A stretch of 39,799 nucleotides of DNA from JAAFHN01 sp031421855 (GTDB lineage Bacteria > Pseudomonadota > Gammaproteobacteria > Burkholderiales > Burkholderiaceae_C). Below, in pieces: positions 36,056 to 39,799 of this stretch. Each line of letters begins with the position of its first letter. The stretch's first letter is position 1. The position numbers were made by a program, and so were the translations under genes. The stretch lies in NCBI GenBank assembly GCA_031421855.1, contig JANOPN010000225.1, positions 1-39,799 of the forward strand, written 5' to 3'. Below the pieces are notes generated by a model that saw only the letters and a list, made by a program, of their open reading frames with translations, was not told the DNA's origin and searched no databases.

Positions 36056-37575
36056 GGGCTAACTCCAGATGCAGCTGGCGAACTGGCAGCCAAACGAATC
36101 GGCGACGGCAGTGGCACCGAGTACGCCAATGGTCTGGGGATTTTGCTCAGGCATTGGGCATCAACGGCCAAGGCGGCATCATCGGTTTTGGCATTGACGA
36201 ACTGAAAAATCACGTCGCGTGCGCAACCCACCGCCATGATGCCGTGCCCCGCCTCGCTCACGACCACGTGGCGCGCAAGCGGCCCCAAGGCCTTGGTCAC
36301 CCGCTCGCCGTGGCGCGAGGGCGTGACAGGGTCAGCACCGCCACTGAACACAAGCACCGGTTGGGTCGCCACCTTGATTTGGAAGAACTCTGGCGCGACC
36401 GCCGCCTGCGGCCACTGGGCGCACACGTCGCGGTAGAGCTTGGTAAATACCCCGGCAAACACAGGTGAAGTCGAGGCCGCGACGCTGTCGATTCGCGGAA
36501 AATCTTCGGCGCAAATGACGCTGAAGTGCATGCCCCAAGCCATCTCACTCGTACCCGACCCCATTGAGCCGCCCAAGCCCAGCCATGGCCCAAAGTCGCC
36601 CGCGGCGGCCTGCGTGATGGCAAACGGCAGCGCCTGAGCATGGGCAGGCGAATACATGGGCAGGCGAATGGCGTTGGTCATGCCAGCTCGGGTGAGCGTG
36701 ACCTTTTCACGTTGCAAGGTCACCGGGTGCACCACCTCGTGGCTGATCGGCAATCGGTCAAGCGCAGTCTTCAACGCATCACTCAGTTTCGGATACCGCG
36801 CATTGCAAGCTGGGCGCGCCTCGCAGGCTTTGAACACCGCGTCAAGTGCGGCCTGCGCATCGGTCTCGGTGGCGGGTGGCAGCACCATGTCGGGCGGCGC
36901 GACACCGTCCAGCACCATGCGCCGCACGCGGGTCGGGAACTGGCGCTGATAGTCAAGCGCCGCGCGCGTGCCGTAGCTGCCACCGACCAAGTTGAACTGC
37001 TCAACCCCCAAAGCGGCGCGAATCGCATCCACGTCGCGTGACGACTCGATGGTGGTGAAATGGGTGAAATGTTCTTCAGACAAGCCATGCTTGGCTTTGA
37101 GTTTGGTCTTGCAAGCGACCATGTCTGCGCTGAGCCGCCCCATGTCCGAAGCGGTCGACAAACTCTCTCGCGGGTCGCTCGCGCAGCCCAAGCCCATGCT
37201 TTGACCCACGCCACGCTGATCAAACACGATGACATCGCGCCGATTTTTGAGCCGTGCAAACAAGGCCGACGCCGTCGAGCCCAGCTTGAGTCCGCTTTGC
37301 CCAGGCCCGCCCGCAAACAAAATCACCGGGTCAGGCAGCTTGTTGCGCGCAACCGAAGGCAACACGGCAAACTTCACGTTGATTCGTTTGCCCTGAGGTT
37401 TGCTCTCGTCCAGCGCTCGATCGACCGTGCCACACATGAGCTGAGACTCGATGCCCGGCAATCGACATGGCGCAAGCGCCTGCACGTTGGCGACTGCGAT
37501 CGGAGTGGCCACAGCCAACAAGGCGCCCATGGGAAGTTGCGCGCGCAACCGACGAAAAAGAGAGGCAATGTTCAT
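36052..37575 (-). CDS. Secreted alpha/beta hydrolase, tripeptidyl-peptidase/proline-iminopeptidase-like
   Basis: 507 residues. The N-terminal hydrophobic segment (LPMGALLAVATPIAVANVQA) reads as a signal peptide. The hydrolase fold shows the oxyanion strand VILFAGGPGQSG, nucleophile elbow VGGSYGTRAA (Ser), Asp in SGGADPVTP and His in EAGHGIM. The RGVGQSMGLGC stretch and the C-terminal TAP-like extension match exported peptidases of the tripeptidyl-aminopeptidase/proline-iminopeptidase kind. It likely trims peptides in the periplasm. It heads the operon with the NatAB-type exporter, its stop overlapping natA, so the hydrolase and transporter may share a substrate; that is inference. Confidence 0.88.
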   Translation of the reverse strand: MNIASLFRRLRAQLPMGALLAVATPIAVANVQALAPCRLPGIESQLMCGTVDRALDESKPQGKRINVKFAVLPSVARNKLPDPVILFAGGPGQSGLKLGSTASALFARLKNRRDVIVFDQRGVGQSMGLGCASDPRESLSTASDMGRLSADMVACKTKLKAKHGLSEEHFTHFTTIESSRDVDAIRAALGVEQFNLVGGSYGTRAALDYQRQFPTRVRRMVLDGVAPPDMVLPPATETDAQAALDAVFKACEARPACNARYPKLSDALKTALDRLPISHEVVHPVTLQREKVTLTRAGMTNAIRLPMYSPAHAQALPFAITQAAAGDFGPWLGLGGSMGSGTSEMAWGMHFSVICAEDFPRIDSVAASTSPVFAGVFTKLYRDVCAQWPQAAVAPEFFQIKVATQPVLVFSGGADPVTPSRHGERVTKALGPLARHVVVSEAGHGIMAVGCARDVIFQFVNAKTDDAALAVDAQCLSKIPRPLAYSVPLPSPIRLAASSPAASGVSP

Positions 37576-37718
37576 GGCCGAATTGTCTACTTTGAACGAT
37601 CCGGTTTAGTCCGAGAAGTGACGAACCCCTTGGTTTTTGCGTCAAAACAAGGGATTTTGAGGATGAACAGCGGTGAACACAATGCATTCATCGGTGGAAA
37701 CCGCTGAGTGGATCAATT

Positions 37719-37772
37719 TTGAGCCAAGTCACCTGTCAAAATAATACGTGTAAATTAGATTCACACGTATTA
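37719..37772 (+). promoter_or_regulatory. Promoter and operator palindrome of the toxin-antitoxin pair
   Basis: TTGAGC (37719-37724) and TAATAC (37742-37747) are 17 bases apart, a good sigma70 layout. A perfect 10-bp inverted repeat, TAATACGTGT (37742-37751) and ACACGTATTA (37763-37772) with an 11-base spacer, covers the -10. This is where an autoregulating ribbon-helix-helix antitoxin would bind. A second -10-like TACAAT (37788-37793) stands seven bases before the antitoxin ATG. Confidence 0.7.
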
Positions 37773-37800
37773 AACCGCGCAACACCCTACAATCAATCGC

Positions 37801-38049
37801 ATGCAAAAGCTCACGCTCTCCCTCGACGATGACCTCTACGCCATGCTGCATAGCCAGGTTGGTCGAGGCAACATTGGTCGATTCGTGGCTGACGCGATCC
37901 GGCCCAAGCTGCATTTGGTGAGCAACGATCGGCCCACACTGGCGTTTGGCGCGCTCGCGCATTTGGCCAAACCGGTTGACGCGGTGAATCAGTTAAAAGC
38001 GAAGCGTGACTACATGAAGCGACGCAACACCGCAAAACAGCAGCATTGA
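37801..38049 (+). CDS. Ribbon-helix-helix antitoxin, VapB-like
   Basis: 82 residues. The first 40 (KLTLSLDDDLYAMLHSQVG then RGNIGRFVADAIRPKL) form a beta strand plus two helices as in MetJ/CopG-type antitoxins; the basic tail (LKAKRDYMKRRNTAKQQH) would wrap the toxin. It lies 13 bases upstream of a PIN-domain toxin gene and behind a palindromic operator, so autoregulation is expected. The family assignment beyond ribbon-helix-helix is inferred from the toxin partner. Confidence 0.85.
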   Translation: MQKLTLSLDDDLYAMLHSQVGRGNIGRFVADAIRPKLHLVSNDRPTLAFGALAHLAKPVDAVNQLKAKRDYMKRRNTAKQQH

Positions 38050-38062
38050 GCGGATCTGGCGC

Positions 38063-38458
38063 ATGCTCACCATCGACACCAACATCCTGCTTCGGTATGC
38101 CCTGAATGACAACCCGATGCTATCGGCCCGCGCCAAAAGCATCATTGAAGACGACACTTGCTTTGTGCCGCTACTAGCTTTGGCCGAAATGGGTTTTGTT
38201 TTGAGCTCGGTGTATGAAGCCAGCACGGTCGAGGTTGTGGCGCATACCCGAGCCTTGATGCAACAAAAGAACCTGCGATTCGAGCACGAGAGTCGCGTGC
38301 TTCAAGCCATGGCGGGTATTGAGGCTGGCGTTGACTGGTTTGATGCCTTGCTTTGGGCAAGCGCCCCACCACAGCATGAGTTCGCCACGCTAGATAAAAA
38401 ATTTGCCAACAAGGCAACGAAGCTTGGCTGGCAACCGCCGGTCGCCTGCAAGCTTTGA
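38063..38458 (+). CDS. PIN-domain ribonuclease toxin, VapC-like
   Basis: 131 residues. The acidic PIN centre is seen in TIDTNILLRYAL (Asp5), LALAEMGFV (Glu), DWFDALLWASA (Asp) and FATLDKKFANKA (Asp). VapC toxins cut specific tRNAs or rRNA until neutralised by the antitoxin. It is 13 bases behind the antitoxin gene and convergent with the YdcF-like gene (12 bp between stops). Confidence 0.92.
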   Translation: MLTIDTNILLRYALNDNPMLSARAKSIIEDDTCFVPLLALAEMGFVLSSVYEASTVEVVAHTRALMQQKNLRFEHESRVLQAMAGIEAGVDWFDALLWASAPPQHEFATLDKKFANKATKLGWQPPVACKL

Positions 38459-38470
38459 GGGGTCAACCAA

Positions 38471-39289
38471 TCACCGCCCCAAAACCCATCCCATCATCTC
38501 GCGCCACACTTGGCGAACATCGCGAACGCCGTCGCTGCTGGGTAGCCAGCTGACCGCCGTGCTGTCGCGAGCCAAGGTGTAGCCCATGGGCGCAGCGACG
38601 ATGCGAATGGGTAGGCCCTGCTTGGCGGCCGCTTGCTCAAAAGCGCGCACGGTTCGGGGCATGTGATACGCGTTAGTGACCAAAACGGCGGTTTTTACGC
38701 CGTCTTTGGCGAGCATCGGCAGTAACATTTGTGCGCTTTCGACCGTGTAGCGAGACCGATCTTCCACCCATCTCAGCTTGACCGCGTATTCGCGCTCGGC
38801 GATCTGAGCGGCAATTTGGCCCTCGGTCTCAGGTGACACCGTCAGGCCCGAGGCATTGATGCCGCCCGTAAACCCCAACGGATGCCCCGTTTGTTTGGCC
38901 AGCCACACCCCGTAGCGCAGCCTTTGAATGGCTTGTAGGCCTAAATCACTGACGCCCGTCTCGGGTTGCTTGGGCAATCGACCGCCTCCCAGCACAATGA
39001 TGGCGGTTTGGCTTTTGTCGGCCGACTTTGCCATTGAGCCCACTTGGCTGACCGACAAGGGCTGCAGGCCACCCAGCCACCGGCGCTCAAGCCATTCGCC
39101 CGCGCCTTGCGTTGAACTAACCCACAGTGTGACAATCGATATCAACAGCAAGATACCTGACGTTCGTCGCCACGGCCGCTTGCGCAAAGCAAGCCAAGCA
39201 CCGAGTGCGACCATGGCAAACAAGGGCACTGGCGGCAAAATCAGCGACGAGGTAAACGGCCTCAGCATTTCAACGAGTTCAGCAAACAT
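38471..39289 (-). CDS. YdcF/ElyC family membrane protein (DUF218)
   Basis: 272 residues. Two N-terminal helices (FTSSLILPPVPLFAMVALGA, SGILLLISIVTLWVS) are followed by the DUF218 domain with AIIVLGGG, a Glu/Arg-rich centre and VLVTNAYHMPRTVRAFEQAA. Relatives such as ElyC act in envelope and peptidoglycan precursor (lipid carrier) physiology; the exact reaction is unknown. ATG 39289 (MFAELVEML) gives a short N-terminus before the first helix; ATG 39268 (MLRPFTSS) is possible. At 39289 its start codon overlaps the msrA start on the other strand (CATG), so one of the two starts may be wrong. Confidence 0.9.
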   Translation of the reverse strand: MFAELVEMLRPFTSSLILPPVPLFAMVALGAWLALRKRPWRRTSGILLLISIVTLWVSSTQGAGEWLERRWLGGLQPLSVSQVGSMAKSADKSQTAIIVLGGGRLPKQPETGVSDLGLQAIQRLRYGVWLAKQTGHPLGFTGGINASGLTVSPETEGQIAAQIAEREYAVKLRWVEDRSRYTVESAQMLLPMLAKDGVKTAVLVTNAYHMPRTVRAFEQAAAKQGLPIRIVAAPMGYTLARDSTAVSWLPSSDGVRDVRQVWREMMGWVLGR

Positions 39290-39799
39290 GACCCAATTGT
39301 CCACACAAGACGCAGCGCCAACCCAAACCATCACGCTGGGAGGCGGTTGTTTTTGGTGCACCGAGGCGGTCTACGTCCGCGTGCGTGGGGTGCTCGATGT
39401 GGAGTCGGGCTATTGCAACGGCCAAACCGTTCGCCCGACCTATGAGCAAATTTGCACGGGGCGCACCGGCCACGCCGAGGTGGTCAAGCTGGTGTTCGAC
39501 CCCAAGCAAATCAGCTTGAGTGCCATTTTGGACATTTTCTTCGTCATCCACGACCCCACCACGCTCAACGCCCAAGGCAACGACCGAGGCACCCAATACC
39601 GAAGCGGCATCTTCACGCAAGGGCCCGAGCAGCACGCGACAGCGCTGGCCTACCTCACCGATCTGAAGGCGAGCGCGGCTTTTGACGAAGCGGTGGTCAC
39701 CGAAATCACGCTGCTCGCCAACTACTCAGCCGCCGAGGATTACCACCAAGACTATTTTGAGAACAACCCCAACCAAGGGTATTGCTCATTTGTCGTTGC
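39288..39799 (+). CDS. msrA: Peptide methionine sulfoxide reductase MsrA (3' end cut by window)
   Basis: 170 codons are visible; the frame is open to the right edge, so only about 10-20 residues are missing. MsrA reduces methionine-S-sulfoxide in proteins. Catalytic motif GGGCFWCTEAVY with Cys21; TGRTGHAEVVKLVFDP; FFVIHDPTTLNAQGNDRGTQ; YHQDYFENNPNQGYC with the usual resolving Cys region at the end. ATG 39288 overlaps the divergent YdcF-like start by two bases. A later TTG (39297) is another possible start. Cytoplasmic in its visible form; no signal peptide. Confidence 0.96.
   Translation, partial: MTQLSTQDAAPTQTITLGGGCFWCTEAVYVRVRGVLDVESGYCNGQTVRPTYEQICTGRTGHAEVVKLVFDPKQISLSAILDIFFVIHDPTTLNAQGNDRGTQYRSGIFTQGPEQHATALAYLTDLKASAAFDEAVVTEITLLANYSAAEDYHQDYFENNPNQGYCSFVV

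Noticed and set aside
37662..37706. 14-codon frame before the toxin-antitoxin promoter
   Set aside because: Too short, without a ribosome-binding site or hydrophobic character, and not placed as a leader peptide for a known system.

Overview
The window reads as chromosomal backbone of a betaproteobacterium, most likely Burkholderiales/Comamonadaceae-like. This is inferred from moderately high GC, the familiar purB-gst and transketolase-gap pairings, the style of the proteins, and a Pel locus in the Gram-negative order. No rRNA, tRNA, CRISPR array or phage was seen. The left edge cuts a gene that may be an insertion-sequence transposase, and the right edge cuts msrA.

Layout. (1) 1-4537: a partial gene, a gene-poor stretch, then a divergent signalling pair: a three-PAS histidine kinase and an unusual single polypeptide that joins a response-regulator receiver, a class III adenylate cyclase and a Ser/Thr protein kinase. 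(2) 4561-7876: soluble pyrophosphatase (ppa) divergent from a membrane proton-pumping pyrophosphatase that carries a C-terminal OmpA-like domain. (3) 7945-11473: mltA, a 48-residue membrane protein too short for ordinary gene calling, purB and a glutathione S-transferase-like gene. (4) 11498-25957, minus strand: an acyl-CoA synthetase gene followed by a complete pelABCDEFG operon for the cationic Pel exopolysaccharide, with overlaps or very short gaps almost throughout. (5) 26084-28813: a Spy/CpxP-like periplasmic protein with an OmpR-type regulator and sensor kinase, divergent from the acs-pel operon. (6) 28856-31973: transketolase and GAPDH, closed by a strong terminator. (7) 32042-39799: a secreted subtilase with a GlyGly-CTERM-like tail, a three-gene overlapping operon (alpha/beta hydrolase plus a NatAB-type ABC exporter), a VapBC-type toxin-antitoxin pair, a YdcF/ElyC-type membrane protein and msrA.

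How parts may work together. The Pel operon is the main machine: PelF polymerises, PelD/E/F/G form the inner-membrane complex, PelA trims and deacetylates in the periplasm, and PelB/PelC form the outer-membrane exit. Three features make this locus unusual. First, the short region between acs-pel and the Spy/CpxP-regulator-kinase operon holds a perfect GTAAA-N5-GTAAA direct repeat, the form of a CpxR box, close to the acs start codon; envelope stress may therefore act on Pel. Second, PelD seems to lack the RxxD c-di-GMP inhibitory-site signature at the expected place. Third, the two first genes of the operon each carry, in frame, a copy of a dispersed repeat of about 32 bp, of which I found five copies in the window (three in gene-end intergenic positions, two inside coding sequence, read in opposite orientations). 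This protein-invading repeat family is the observation I would follow first.

Limits: all family calls are from reading motifs by eye. No alignment, structure prediction or database search was run. Start codons are chosen by signal peptide, ribosome-binding site and overlap logic, and are marked where unsure.
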